Positions 9,672 through 17,601 of a DNA stretch of 64,000 nt are shown here, in pieces. The notes under the pieces were generated by a model, which saw nothing but the letters and a program-made list of their open reading frames with translations, was not told where the DNA came from and searched no databases. Both the position numbers and the translations under genes were made by a program. The stretch lies in the NCBI GenBank assembly GCA_947475525.1, contig CANJMI010000008.1, forward strand, positions 124,001-188,000, given 5' to 3'. The DNA is from Polyangiaceae bacterium (GTDB taxonomy: Bacteria > Myxococcota_A > Polyangia > Polyangiales > Polyangiaceae). Position 1 is the first letter of the stretch. Each line of letters starts with the position of its first letter.

Positions 9672-9830
9672 TTTGGCGTAGCGCCCGTGATCCTACACTG
9701 TGGTTTCGGAGCGTCGATCGCGCTGGTCGCGAAGAACCGGTTTCTCGGTTGCGTGCGCGACCGAGGCCGCGGCGCCCGAAAACGGCCCGGCAACGTGGGT
9801 GATCGTGACGCGCTGAGGTAGGCTTTAGCG

Positions 9831-10826
9831 ATGCTCGGTCGCACTGCCGCAGTTGTCACGTTATCGCTCGCGCTTCCTTGGGTCATCGCCTGCTCCTCGC
9901 GGGACTCGCCCGATCACATTCCAGGCGGCGCCTCGGCCGGCAGCAGCGTCAGCAGCTCGGGCGCGAACACCACGGCGGCCACGACAGGCGGCGGCGGTGA
10001 CGGCAGCGGACCTGTCCCGAACGAAGCCGACCTGCCCGTCCCCTACGGCACGTGCCCGGTGTTCATCAACGGCAAGAACTCAGTGACCATCGCGGGCCTC
10101 CCAACCCGCGGCGTCGAGCTCCGCTACACCACTGCATCGCAGGCGAAGAATGGACCACTCGTCATCATTTGGCACGGCGAAGACGAGACGCCAAAAGGTG
10201 CACTCGAAGAGCTACTAGGCAGCAAATACGTTGCGAAAGTCCTCAATGACGGAGGCGTCGTGGCGGTACCGGAGCGCGACCCGTCGACGAAAGGCGCGGT
10301 CTGGTTTTCGAGCCAGGGCGACTACGCGATCGATGACGATTTCGTTGTGCAAGACCAGCTCGTCGCTTGCACGCGACAACAATTCGGCATCGACACACGC
10401 CACATCCACGTGATCGGGTACCAACGAGGTGGGTTTCAAGCGACCCATGCGGCGCTCGTTCGTTCGGGCTACGTTGCGAGTGTCGTCGTGCACTCGGGCG
10501 GCGTCGCGGGAATGCCGGTGGAGCAGCGGGCTGGGCTCTCCTATCCGCTGATGATCCTCCACGGAGGAGAGACGCTCGACGTCGCCTCCGAAAACTATGG
10601 GGCCACCAGTGTCGCGCTCGCAAAGCTCTCGGCCCAAGGCGCCGCGCCGTTCACTGCCGAGCATTTTACCGTGATCTGCGACCACGGGAGTGGTCCGGCG
10701 ATCGCCACCGATGCGCTACCCGCCACGTACACCTTCCTCATGGACCACCCGTTCGGCGTCGCTGGCTCACCCTACGCACAAGGACTCCCGAGCGAGTTTC
10801 CGCCGTACTGCTCGATTCAGCAGTGA
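9831..10826 (+). CDS. Esterase-like lipoprotein (PHB depolymerase/LpqC type), nucleophile Ser replaced
   Basis: A 331-residue predicted lipoprotein with a signal peptide ending in a lipobox (VIAC, Cys about 22) and then a Ser/Thr/Gly-rich linker. The body resembles alpha/beta hydrolases of the LpqC/PHB-depolymerase group: LVIIWHG for the oxyanion strand, then HIHVIGYQRGGFQA where a G-x-S-x-G elbow is expected, and a late His in ICDHGSG. The elbow residue is Gln (codon CAA), so hydrolysis by the usual Ser mechanism is unlikely. It may be a binding protein or use another residue. Convergent with the small minus-strand gene that follows. Confidence 0.72.
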   Translation: MLGRTAAVVTLSLALPWVIACSSRDSPDHIPGGASAGSSVSSSGANTTAATTGGGGDGSGPVPNEADLPVPYGTCPVFINGKNSVTIAGLPTRGVELRYTTASQAKNGPLVIIWHGEDETPKGALEELLGSKYVAKVLNDGGVVAVPERDPSTKGAVWFSSQGDYAIDDDFVVQDQLVACTRQQFGIDTRHIHVIGYQRGGFQATHAALVRSGYVASVVVHSGGVAGMPVEQRAGLSYPLMILHGGETLDVASENYGATSVALAKLSAQGAAPFTAEHFTVICDHGSGPAIATDALPATYTFLMDHPFGVAGSPYAQGLPSEFPPYCSIQQ

Positions 10827-10851
10827 GGCTCGTGCGCGGAGAGCGTAAGCA

Positions 10852-11214
10852 TCAACGCTCGGAACGGCGCGTACCAATCGAGAGGGCGGAGCGCTCCATC
10901 TCGTCGGCCGTTTTCAAAATCGCGACGCCACTCGCAACGGTGACACCAGACCGGTGGAGTTCGAGCACATTGCCGAGAAGGTCTTCGCTGCGGACCGGTC
11001 CGCTCGCGCGGCGACGAGCCTCATCCGAAATCGAAACCGTGACGGACGTGTCGTCGGAAGCCACGTCGCTTACGAAACCATCGTCCGAGTTCACGTCTTC
11101 CATGCCTGAGCGCACGATGGCCGCCGAGGCTTTCGAGAGCCGCTCGAGGCCGTCGCGGAGCGCGTACGCCCCGGACTCACGGAGGCCGTTAAAATTACCG
11201 TGAACAGAACTCAT
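10852..11214 (-). CDS. Small flagellar rod/hook-like protein
   Basis: A 120-residue protein. The N-terminus (NFNGLRESGAYALRDGLERL) looks like the amphipathic opening helix of flagellar rod and hook proteins. The C-terminus (SGVTVASGVAILKTADEME) matches the pattern of small proteins related to FlgC/FlgG, in which a late alpha-helix carries A-x-L-K-T-x-D-E-M. The middle is Asp/Ser-rich and probably disordered. It lacks the usual ANNIAN motif. The two flagellins begin about 2 kb away on the same strand, which supports a flagellar link but does not prove it. Family assignment is from pattern memory only. Confidence 0.5.
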   Translation of the reverse strand: MSSVHGNFNGLRESGAYALRDGLERLSKASAAIVRSGMEDVNSDDGFVSDVASDDTSVTVSISDEARRRASGPVRSEDLLGNVLELHRSGVTVASGVAILKTADEMERSALSIGTRRSER

Positions 11215-11282
11215 CCGAGCCGGATGAACGGCCGCAAAAGTGAAACCTTGAGGCTAAATTCGCCGCGCCGCGCGATGAGGCT

Positions 11283-12110
11283 TCAATCTGCGCGGCGAAC
11301 CTGGGCGCCGACAGGTCGAAGGAGAAACTCCTCGATTCGGAGAGCCGACTCGCGCGGAAAGGAGGTCGTCACGTCGTGAGCATCACCGTCGAGCCAAGCG
11401 AGCTCCGCGCCCGCGATGCCGCGCGCAAGCATGCGGCTGTTGTCGGGTGGGATGATGTGGTCAGTTCGGCAGCAGAGCACCAACGCGGGCGCACCAATAC
11501 GCGCAAGCTCACTCGAGACGTCGTGCATTCGCACGGCGAGAGCCTGAAACGCGAGCGTACGAAGTGGCACCGGGTAGCGCTCCAGAATCGAACACCACTC
11601 CTCGATGATCTCAGGGTGCTCTGCCGCATACGACTTGCCGAGCACGAGGCCGACTTCCGTCATCATCGCCTCCTTCGCCGAGCCGAGGCGCGCACCGAGC
11701 ATCTTCACGAATGCCCCGATCGAGGGCGGCGGAGCCTTGCGCCCGCCCGCGGTCGTGCCGACGAGCACCAGTCGATCCAGTCGCGCGCCGTGATCGACCG
11801 CGAAACGCAAGGCTGCCATGCCACCGAGCGACGAGCCGAGTACGTGCGCCCTCGAGATGTTGGCCGCGTCCATCACCCCCGCAACGTCGTCCGCCATGTC
11901 CGACACGGTGAACGGATAGCGAACCGCATCGGAGCGACCGAGACCGCGATTGTCGAGTAAAAGCAGGTAGAACCGACTCTCGAGCTCGCTTAGCACACTC
12001 CCCCAGTGGAGCGTGTGTCGCGCAAAACCACGGAGCATGACCAGGGTCGGACCCTCGGGGTTCCCGCGCAATTCGTAGTAGAGGCGTCGACCCCCGACGT
12101 TGGCGAACAT
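11283..12110 (-). CDS. Alpha/beta hydrolase
   Basis: A 275-residue single-domain alpha/beta hydrolase. The nucleophile elbow is GSSLGGMAA, the acid residue lies in LCCRTDHIIPP, and the catalytic His in DGDAHDVTT. The cap region (VKMLGARLGSAKEAM) is short and helical, and substrate specificity cannot be read from it. The ATG at 12110 is preferred because the fold begins directly after it (MFANVGGRRLYYE). An in-frame ATG at 12188 would add 26 basic, hydrophobic residues without a clear function. It follows a methyltransferase on the same strand and may be co-transcribed. Confidence 0.85.
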   Translation of the reverse strand: MFANVGGRRLYYELRGNPEGPTLVMLRGFARHTLHWGSVLSELESRFYLLLLDNRGLGRSDAVRYPFTVSDMADDVAGVMDAANISRAHVLGSSLGGMAALRFAVDHGARLDRLVLVGTTAGGRKAPPPSIGAFVKMLGARLGSAKEAMMTEVGLVLGKSYAAEHPEIIEEWCSILERYPVPLRTLAFQALAVRMHDVSSELARIGAPALVLCCRTDHIIPPDNSRMLARGIAGAELAWLDGDAHDVTTSFPRESALRIEEFLLRPVGAQVRRAD

Positions 12111-12221
12111 CGCGCGAAGGTTAGTCCGAGTCGCGGCCAACGTCAGCCGCAACCATCGGCACAAACCGGACAGCCCCATGCGTCGCACCGAGAAAGACGA
12201 CCAATGCGCTCGGGTCGGGGT

Positions 12222-13031
12222 CTACTTCACGCCGACGATGTAGACGAGCCAACCGAGCTGGTTTCCCTCTTTCTCGGTCAAGCGGTAGTCGGTTTCATCG
12301 ACCGGGTCCCACCAAACCTGCGTGTCCTTGAAACCCGCCTCGAGGAGGCACTCGCGCACCTCGGGTATCGTCCACAGGCGCCAGTCGTACGTGAACGCCT
12401 TTTTCCACTCGGAGCCGTCGCGGAACTTGAAGTGGATGTGGCAGAGGATCTCGTTTGTGATCGGGTTGTAGCTCTCGTGCTCCCAAACGTAGGTGAAACC
12501 GGTGCGGCAACGTCGCGGCTCGACAATTGGAACAATCGCATCCGTGCCACCGAACAGGTCGCAGTAAAATAGCCCGTCGCGGTTCAAGCTCTCGTAGGCG
12601 CTCTTAAAGTAGGCGATCAGTTGCGCGCGCTGCTTGAAGATCAAGTAACTGAAGTTGAAGGCACCAACGACGTCCACCTTCGGCGCGACGACATCGAGGA
12701 CGTTTGCGAGCACGAGTGTGACGCGGTCACGGACGTGTTGCGGCTCAGGCGCGAGGACATGCTCACGCCCCCAGGCCAGGACCTCGTGGCTGAAGTCGAC
12801 GCCGATGGCCGTGCGTGAACGATGACCCTTCACCCACGCCGTCGCCAGGTGAGCCGTGGCACAAAAGTCTTCCTTGAAGGAGGCGGCGGCGCGCCCGCGG
12901 GTGCGTTTGAACACGCGCTGAACGAAGCGTATCTCGGGCTCCGGATCTTGGACGGCGATTTGGTAGAGGGTGTGGCGATCGGCTCGGGTCGCGAGCGGTC
13001 CGAGCTTCGCTATGCGCGGCTTCTTGGTCAT
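12222..13031 (-). CDS. Class I SAM-dependent methyltransferase
   Basis: A 269-residue methyltransferase. A segment with FKEDFCATAHLATAWV, then AIGVDFSHEVLAWG, corresponds to motif I and the acidic end of strand 2. VVGAFNFSYLIF is the motif IV region, and the C-terminal part has WWDPVDETDYRLTEKEG. Homologues are annotated only as class I methyltransferases, and the substrate is unknown. ATG 13031 (MTKKPRIAKL) is chosen; an ATG at 13094 would add 21 residues reaching close to the flagellin terminator. The hydrolase gene lies about 110 bp downstream on the same strand. Confidence 0.82.
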   Translation of the reverse strand: MTKKPRIAKLGPLATRADRHTLYQIAVQDPEPEIRFVQRVFKRTRGRAAASFKEDFCATAHLATAWVKGHRSRTAIGVDFSHEVLAWGREHVLAPEPQHVRDRVTLVLANVLDVVAPKVDVVGAFNFSYLIFKQRAQLIAYFKSAYESLNRDGLFYCDLFGGTDAIVPIVEPRRCRTGFTYVWEHESYNPITNEILCHIHFKFRDGSEWKKAFTYDWRLWTIPEVRECLLEAGFKDTQVWWDPVDETDYRLTEKEGNQLGWLVYIVGVK

Positions 13032-13100
13032 CGGCGGTCGGACGCTATCTGGATCGACGCGCGAGGGGAACGGCACCAACCGCGCATGGCGCACAAAATG

Positions 13101-13144
13101 AAAAAGGCGCCTCGAACCCTGTCGCTAGAGGGGTCCGAGGCGCC
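13101..13144 (-). terminator. Rho-independent terminator downstream of flagellin gene 1
   Basis: On the minus strand a perfect 9-bp stem (GGCGCCTCG with CGAGGCGCC; arms at 13106-13114 and 13136-13144) encloses a 21-base loop and is followed directly by five T residues (13101-13105). It sits about 200 bp past the flagellin stop at 13341 and before the methyltransferase start. It therefore most likely ends the flagellin transcript. Confidence 0.75.
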
Positions 13145-13340
13145 GAGCTGGTCGTCGTCGGAGCTTCGTCGTGGGCCCATCCCAATCACGACAAAGCTTC
13201 GAAGGCGACGCACCACGTCTGGTGCTGTGCAATCACTCAAACAAGAGAGAGAACGGAATCCAAACAAACGTAACGCGTAGCACTAAGAGGGAACTCGAAA
13301 CTCAACCATGAAGAAGCCGTGTTTCCCCGGAATTCCGGGG

Positions 13341-14174
13341 TCAGCGACCGAGGAGCTGCAACGCGAGCTGCGGCGCCTGATTCGCTTGAGACAGGACGGA
13401 AGCGCCTGCCTGGAGAAGCACCTGGGAGCGCGCCATCTGCGAGGTCTCTTCCGCGACGTCGACGTCACGGATCGCGCTGTTCGCGGCCTCGAGGTTCGTG
13501 CGTATCGCTTGGGAATTCGTGATCGCAACTTGCAGGCGATTGACGACCGCGCCGAATTGCGCCCGAGAGTTCAACACCGAAGTTATCGCTCCATCGAGGG
13601 AGTCGATGGCGCTCGATGCGTTCGTAGCGCTCGAGCCGCCGACGCTCACGCCGCTCAGCCCGAGAGAGGAGACCGAGATGCCCCCGAAGCCCAAGGAGAT
13701 CGTGTCGTTCGAAGTCGTGTTGATGCCGACCTGGAAAGCGATCGAAAGCGCGCTTCCGCCGAGCAAGGTCGTGCCGTTGAAGTTGGTCGAGTTCGCGAGG
13801 CGATCGATCTCGTCCTTCAACTGCTGAAATTCGGTGTCGATGTAGCCTCGGTCGGTCGAGGAGAGATCGCCGTTGGCGGCCTGCACGCTCAGCTCTCGCA
13901 TGCGGATGACGACGTCGCTTATCTGACCGAGTCCGCCCTCGGCCGTGTTCGCCATACCCACCGCGTTGCGGGTATTGCGCTCGGCGACGGAGAAACTTCG
14001 GATCTGGGAGCGAAGGTTTTCGCTCACGGCGAGGCCCGCGGCATCGTCGGCGGCAGCGTTGATTCGAAACCCGCTCGAGAGCCGGGTGTAGCTCGTCTGG
14101 AGCCTCATCTGCACCGCGCCGAGAGAGCGCTGCGCCTGCAACGAGGCGATGTTCGTATTGATAATTAAAGGCAT
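13341..14174 (-). CDS. fliC: Flagellin 1
   Basis: A 277-residue flagellin consisting only of the conserved D0/D1 domains. The N-terminal part reads MPLIINTNIASLQAQ, then RLSSGFRINAAADDAAGLAVSE. The C-terminal part reads AANSAIRDVDVAEETSQMAR, ending QAPQLALQLLGR. The centre is a short Ser/Gly/Thr-rich stretch, so the surface-exposed D2/D3 domains are absent. It is exported by the flagellar type III apparatus and forms the filament. No other filament assembly gene (fliS, fliD, hooks) is adjacent. A GGGAG element 12 bases before the ATG is a plausible ribosome site. A paralogue of the same length lies about 700 bp upstream. Confidence 0.97.
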   Translation of the reverse strand: MPLIINTNIASLQAQRSLGAVQMRLQTSYTRLSSGFRINAAADDAAGLAVSENLRSQIRSFSVAERNTRNAVGMANTAEGGLGQISDVVIRMRELSVQAANGDLSSTDRGYIDTEFQQLKDEIDRLANSTNFNGTTLLGGSALSIAFQVGINTTSNDTISLGFGGISVSSLGLSGVSVGGSSATNASSAIDSLDGAITSVLNSRAQFGAVVNRLQVAITNSQAIRTNLEAANSAIRDVDVAEETSQMARSQVLLQAGASVLSQANQAPQLALQLLGR

Positions 14175-14877
14175 GGCGTGAGTCGGCTCCCGTTCTTAGT
14201 TGGAGATTTGCGACGTGACATTGTGTGTAGTCTTCCGTTCTGGCCGCGGGTTACGCAGCGGGGTGTAATGTCCGAGTCCAAGGCAGCGGTTCGCAGCTGC
14301 CGGGAGCAGCTCAGGGGACCGCCACCATCGATGGCGGCCCCCCCCTCCCCACCGAGCGAATCCTCAGTTCGGGTTTCTCCTCGGTCGCGGCGAGATTCGC
14401 TGCGACCGAGGTGCCCCCCGGCCTCCTGCGAGCTCATTGACGGGCTCGCTTTCGCCGAGGGCGAGGTACGACGTGAAGGCCTGGCGGCTTTTCGCGTCGT
14501 GCCTCGGGATCCGAAGTGATCGGACCGTTAGGAGTCGGCCGTGAAGAATCACGGCTCTCTCCCCTGTCCGGTTTTCGCTTGCTCGCTGCGCCATCCCTAA
14601 CGAGCGAGCACGTGTCTTCCGGACTCCCGAGCATCGTGCCGCGGCTACATCCCTGTTCGCCGCGACCCTTGCTTGGGCTTTGTCTTCACCTGCGGCCGAC
14701 GGGGTTGCCGTCGTTCGGCTACCGAGCCTCGAGTGGTCGTCGAGGGGGCCTTGCAGGTCGGTACGGTTCCACCATCTGCACCCTGCACGCGCTTCAAAAG
14801 AAGCGGGGTGCTACGCGCCGTCACCCTAGAGCGGCGCGTAGCGACCCGCGGGGGGAGTGGTGGGAAACTTAGGCGGC
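14175..14877. other. Long spacer between the two flagellin genes
   Basis: About 700 bp without a convincing gene; the short open frames are Arg/Ser-rich and look like composition artefacts. It contains the terminator-like hairpin of flagellin 2 at its left-transcribed end (14810-14842), a run of seven to eight C residues near 14339 beside a small CCGCCA/TGGCGG hairpin, and presumably the promoter of flagellin 1 near 14200-14300. I could not find good sigma-28 or sigma-54 elements there. Confidence 0.6.
14810..14842 (-). terminator. Hairpin downstream of flagellin gene 2, probable terminator
   Basis: A perfect 11-bp stem (GCTACGCGCCG with CGGCGCGTAGC, arms 14810-14820 and 14832-14842) with an 11-base loop begins 35 bp after the flagellin 2 stop. 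A second small hairpin, GCTTC-AAAA-GAAGC at 14791-14804, follows in the direction of transcription. There is no clean U-tract, so this may be a stability or Rho-assisted element. Confidence 0.55.
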
Positions 14878-15711
14878 TCAGCGCTGGATGAGCTGCATCG
14901 CGAGCTGCGGGGCCTGGTTCGCTTGCGACAAGACGGAAGCGCCCGCTTGGAGCAGCACCTGGGAGCGCGCAAGCTGCGAGGTCTCCTCCGCCACGTCGAC
15001 GTCGCGGATCGCGCTATTCGCGGCCGAGAGGTTCGTGCGGATGACCTGCGTATTGGTGACGGCCATCTGCAGTCGGTTGGTCGCAGCGCCGAAGCGCGCG
15101 CGGACGGTGGAGACGTTTTGCAGCGCCGCGTCGAGTGCGTCGATAGCGAGCACCGCGCTCGACGCGGCCGAACCCTCGACTCCGATGCCACTCAGGCCGA
15201 GCGAAGAGACGGATACACCTCCGAACGCGAGGCTGATCACGTCGTTCGACGTCGTGCCGATGCCGACCTGAAAGTCGATCGAGGTCGCGCTGCCGCCAAG
15301 AAGATTCGCACCGTTGAACTCGGTGGAGTTGGCGAGGCGATCGATCTCGTCCTTCAGCGACTGAAATTCGGTGTCCAGGTAGCCGCGGTCGGTCGACGTA
15401 AGGTCACCGTTGGCGCTCTGCACAGCCAACTCGCGCATGCGAATGACGATGCTGCTGACCTGAGCGAGTCCACCTTCCGCAACATTCGCCATGCTGATGG
15501 CGTTGTTGGTGTTCCGCTCTGCAACAGTAAAGCTGCGAATTTTCGCGCGTAGGCCCTCGCTGATGCCGAGTCCTGCTGCGTCATCGGCCGCGCTGTTGAT
15601 GCGGTAACCGCTGGAAAGCCGGAGAAAGGATTTTTGGACGGATTGCTGGCTGACTTCGAGAGCGTTCTGCGCACGCAGAGACGCGACGTTTGTATTGACG
15701 ATGAGTGACAT
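14878..15711 (-). CDS. fliC: Flagellin 2
   Basis: A second 277-residue flagellin. It shares the D0/D1 layout of flagellin 1: MSLIVNTNVASLRAQNALE and RLSSGYRINSAADDAAGLGI at the N-terminus, and AANSAIRDVDVAEETSQLAR at the C-terminus. The short centre is diverged (SSVVRARFGA-like segments). Identical length and near-identical ends indicate tandem duplication. A strong ribosome site, AGAGGGAG, lies about 10 bases before the ATG and is contained in a small hairpin. The gene is divergent from a two-component pair, so the 174-bp spacer 15712-15885 should hold both promoters. Confidence 0.97.
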   Translation of the reverse strand: MSLIVNTNVASLRAQNALEVSQQSVQKSFLRLSSGYRINSAADDAAGLGISEGLRAKIRSFTVAERNTNNAISMANVAEGGLAQVSSIVIRMRELAVQSANGDLTSTDRGYLDTEFQSLKDEIDRLANSTEFNGANLLGGSATSIDFQVGIGTTSNDVISLAFGGVSVSSLGLSGIGVEGSAASSAVLAIDALDAALQNVSTVRARFGAATNRLQMAVTNTQVIRTNLSAANSAIRDVDVAEETSQLARSQVLLQAGASVLSQANQAPQLAMQLIQR

Positions 15712-15719
15712 AATTTTTC

Positions 15720-15736
15720 AACTCCCTCTTAGAGTT
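15720..15736 (-). promoter_or_regulatory. Leader hairpin that contains the flagellin 2 ribosome-binding site
   Basis: On the transcript, AACTC pairs with GAGTT and leaves TAAGAGG in the loop, so the Shine-Dalgarno AGAGGGAG is partly in the loop and partly in the stem. The ATG at 15711 follows within ten bases. Such an arrangement could modulate flagellin translation, but the five-pair stem is weak and no trans-acting factor is known here. Confidence 0.35.
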
Positions 15737-15885
15737 GTGAGCAGCCCTGCTGTCATCATGACGGCGGTGGCGGGTTTGAGCTGCTCTCAGTTAAGGGGAA
15801 CGTCCGGTTACGCGGGTCCTTGAGAAAGTTTCTTCAATTCCTCGCGCCGACGTAATTTCAAGCACTTGCGGACGCATGAACGCCG

Positions 15886-16851
15886 ATGGGGGCAACTGGT
15901 GCTACCCTCGTGCCTATGCTGCCCGGCTTGGTTGCAGGCTCGGAGGACCACAACCGCGGCTTTCGCCGCATGCTCTATCTGTTGGTCTGGCTCGTCATCG
16001 TGCCAACCGCGCTCCTTTTGGCGTTATCGATCGTCACCCTGGTTTGGTGGGGCGCAAAAATTCGGATGCTCTTTGGCATCCTCGTTGTGACGTTCATCGG
16101 CTGCGTCGTGACCGGCGGCGTCCTCTTGATCGTGTTCGTCCGCCGCGAAGCGAGCTTGTCGCAGCTGCAGCTCGACTTCGTCTCGAAGGTCAGCCACGAG
16201 CTGCGCACGCCGCTCACGTCGATTCGAATGTTCGCCGAAATGCTTCAGCAGAGTCAGGACCCCAGCCAAACGGCCACCTGCCTCGCAGTGCTTCAGAAGG
16301 AGACCATTCGCCTCAGCGACCGAATCGAACGCCTTCTCGACTGGGGTCGCATGGAAGCGGGACGCCGCGTGTACGACATGCGCAGCGACACCCCCCGCGA
16401 GATCGTGGCAGCGGCCGTCTCCGCGTTCGAGACTTCGCAACTCGGGCGCCCGCAGGCGCTTCAAATCGATGTTCCCGACGGGCTCCCCGAAGTCACCGCA
16501 GACCGCGATGCGCTCGTCGATGCGCTCGTCAACCTGCTGACCAACGCCGTGAAGTACACGCGCGACGAGAAGCGCATTCGGCTGTTCTGCCGGTCGGAGG
16601 GCACCTTGATCCGATTCGGCGTCGAAGACAACGGCATCGGAATTCCGAAACGCGAGCACTCACGAATCTTCCAGAAGTTCTACCGGATCGACGACCGGCT
16701 CTCGCGCGAGGTCGAAGGCTCGGGTCTTGGACTCGCCATCGTTCGCCACGTAGCCGCAGGGCACCGCGGTCGCGTGGAACTAGAGAGCGCTCCAGGCAAA
16801 GGGTCGACCTTCTCTCTCGTGCTGCCCAACACGCCGACCGTGGCCCGATGA
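15886..16851 (+). CDS. Membrane sensor histidine kinase of a two-component pair
   Basis: A 321-residue kinase. Two transmembrane helices (about 29-52 and 62-85) are separated by only a few residues, so there is almost no periplasmic sensor. HisKA follows directly with H104 in SKVSHELRTPLTSIR. HATPase shows LLTNAVKYT, VEDNGIGIP and GSGLGLAIVRHV. It is a compact intramembrane-sensing architecture, with the membrane or a partner protein as signal source. Its stop overlaps the response regulator start as ATGA. ATG 15886 is used; ATG 15916 is possible. Confidence 0.93.
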   Translation: MGATGATLVPMLPGLVAGSEDHNRGFRRMLYLLVWLVIVPTALLLALSIVTLVWWGAKIRMLFGILVVTFIGCVVTGGVLLIVFVRREASLSQLQLDFVSKVSHELRTPLTSIRMFAEMLQQSQDPSQTATCLAVLQKETIRLSDRIERLLDWGRMEAGRRVYDMRSDTPREIVAAAVSAFETSQLGRPQALQIDVPDGLPEVTADRDALVDALVNLLTNAVKYTRDEKRIRLFCRSEGTLIRFGVEDNGIGIPKREHSRIFQKFYRIDDRLSREVEGSGLGLAIVRHVAAGHRGRVELESAPGKGSTFSLVLPNTPTVAR

Positions 16852-17534
16852 GCACCCCAGCTCAAGAGCCCGCCCGCATCCTCGTCGTCGAGGACGACCC
16901 CTCCATCCAGCTCGGCCTGCGCATGGCCCTCGCGAACGAAGGCTACGCGGTCACGACCGCGGACGACGGGGCCGTCGCCCTCGAGCGCATCAAAGAGACA
17001 CCGTGGGACCTTGTGATTCTCGACATCATGTTGCCGCGCCTGAACGGCTACGAGCTCCTCACCGAGCTCAAGGTGCTCGGCATCAGTGTGCCCGTCATGG
17101 TGCTCTCGGCCCGCAGCGCCGATTGGGACAAGGTCACCGGCCTCGATCTCGGAGCTGAGGACTACCTGAGCAAACCGTTCAGCGTGCCCGAACTCATGGC
17201 CCGCGTGCGTGCCGTGCTCAGACGACGGCGATCCACGCCGATGGCGACGTTCGGCGAGATCGAGATCGACCCGCAACGCCGCGAGGTGCGCCGCAACGGG
17301 GAGGCGATCGACCTCACGGCGACCGAATTCAACATTCTCTGGGCGCTCGCCCGGGTTCGAGGAGAGCCGCTCTCGCGAGAGCGCATTTTCCAGGCCGTGT
17401 GGGGCCCACAGCACCACGGCACCTACCGCACGATTGATAATTTCGTCGCGCAGCTACGTAGCAAGCTCGAGCGGGATCCCGCAGCTCCGCAGCACCTCGT
17501 GACCGTGCGCGGCATCGGCTATCGCCTCGAGTAG
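16848..17534 (+). CDS. OmpR/PhoB-family response regulator
   Basis: A 228-residue transcription factor. The receiver (about 10-120) has the acidic pair in VVEDDPS, phospho-acceptor D59 in LVILDIMLP, and the switch Lys in YLSKPFS. It is followed by a winged-helix domain (about 130-225) ending VRGIGYRLE. It overlaps the preceding kinase by 4 bp, so kinase and regulator are translationally coupled and form a cognate pair. The target genes are not apparent; the divergent flagellin 2 promoter is the nearest possible target (inference only). Confidence 0.95.
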   Translation: MSTPAQEPARILVVEDDPSIQLGLRMALANEGYAVTTADDGAVALERIKETPWDLVILDIMLPRLNGYELLTELKVLGISVPVMVLSARSADWDKVTGLDLGAEDYLSKPFSVPELMARVRAVLRRRRSTPMATFGEIEIDPQRREVRRNGEAIDLTATEFNILWALARVRGEPLSRERIFQAVWGPQHHGTYRTIDNFVAQLRSKLERDPAAPQHLVTVRGIGYRLE

Positions 17535-17601
17535 GACTGCGCGGGGGAGGAGCCAAGCAGCGGTCACGTGCCACGCGGCGTTCGGGCCCCTCGTCACCAA
17601 C

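Noticed and set aside
14175-14330. Sigma-28 or sigma-54 promoter for flagellin 1
   Set aside because: TGTCACGTCGCAAATC on the minus strand is only a poor match to sigma-54 elements, and no TAAA/GCCGATAA pair was seen.
14178-14594. Short open frames in the flagellin spacer
   Set aside because: They are Arg/Ser/Pro-rich on both strands, lack ribosome sites and show no motif.
15876-17534. A frame that would fuse upstream sequence to the response regulator as one 552-residue protein
   Set aside because: The part before 16848 lies in the wrong frame of an obvious histidine kinase; the regulator starts at ATG 16848 with an ATGA overlap.
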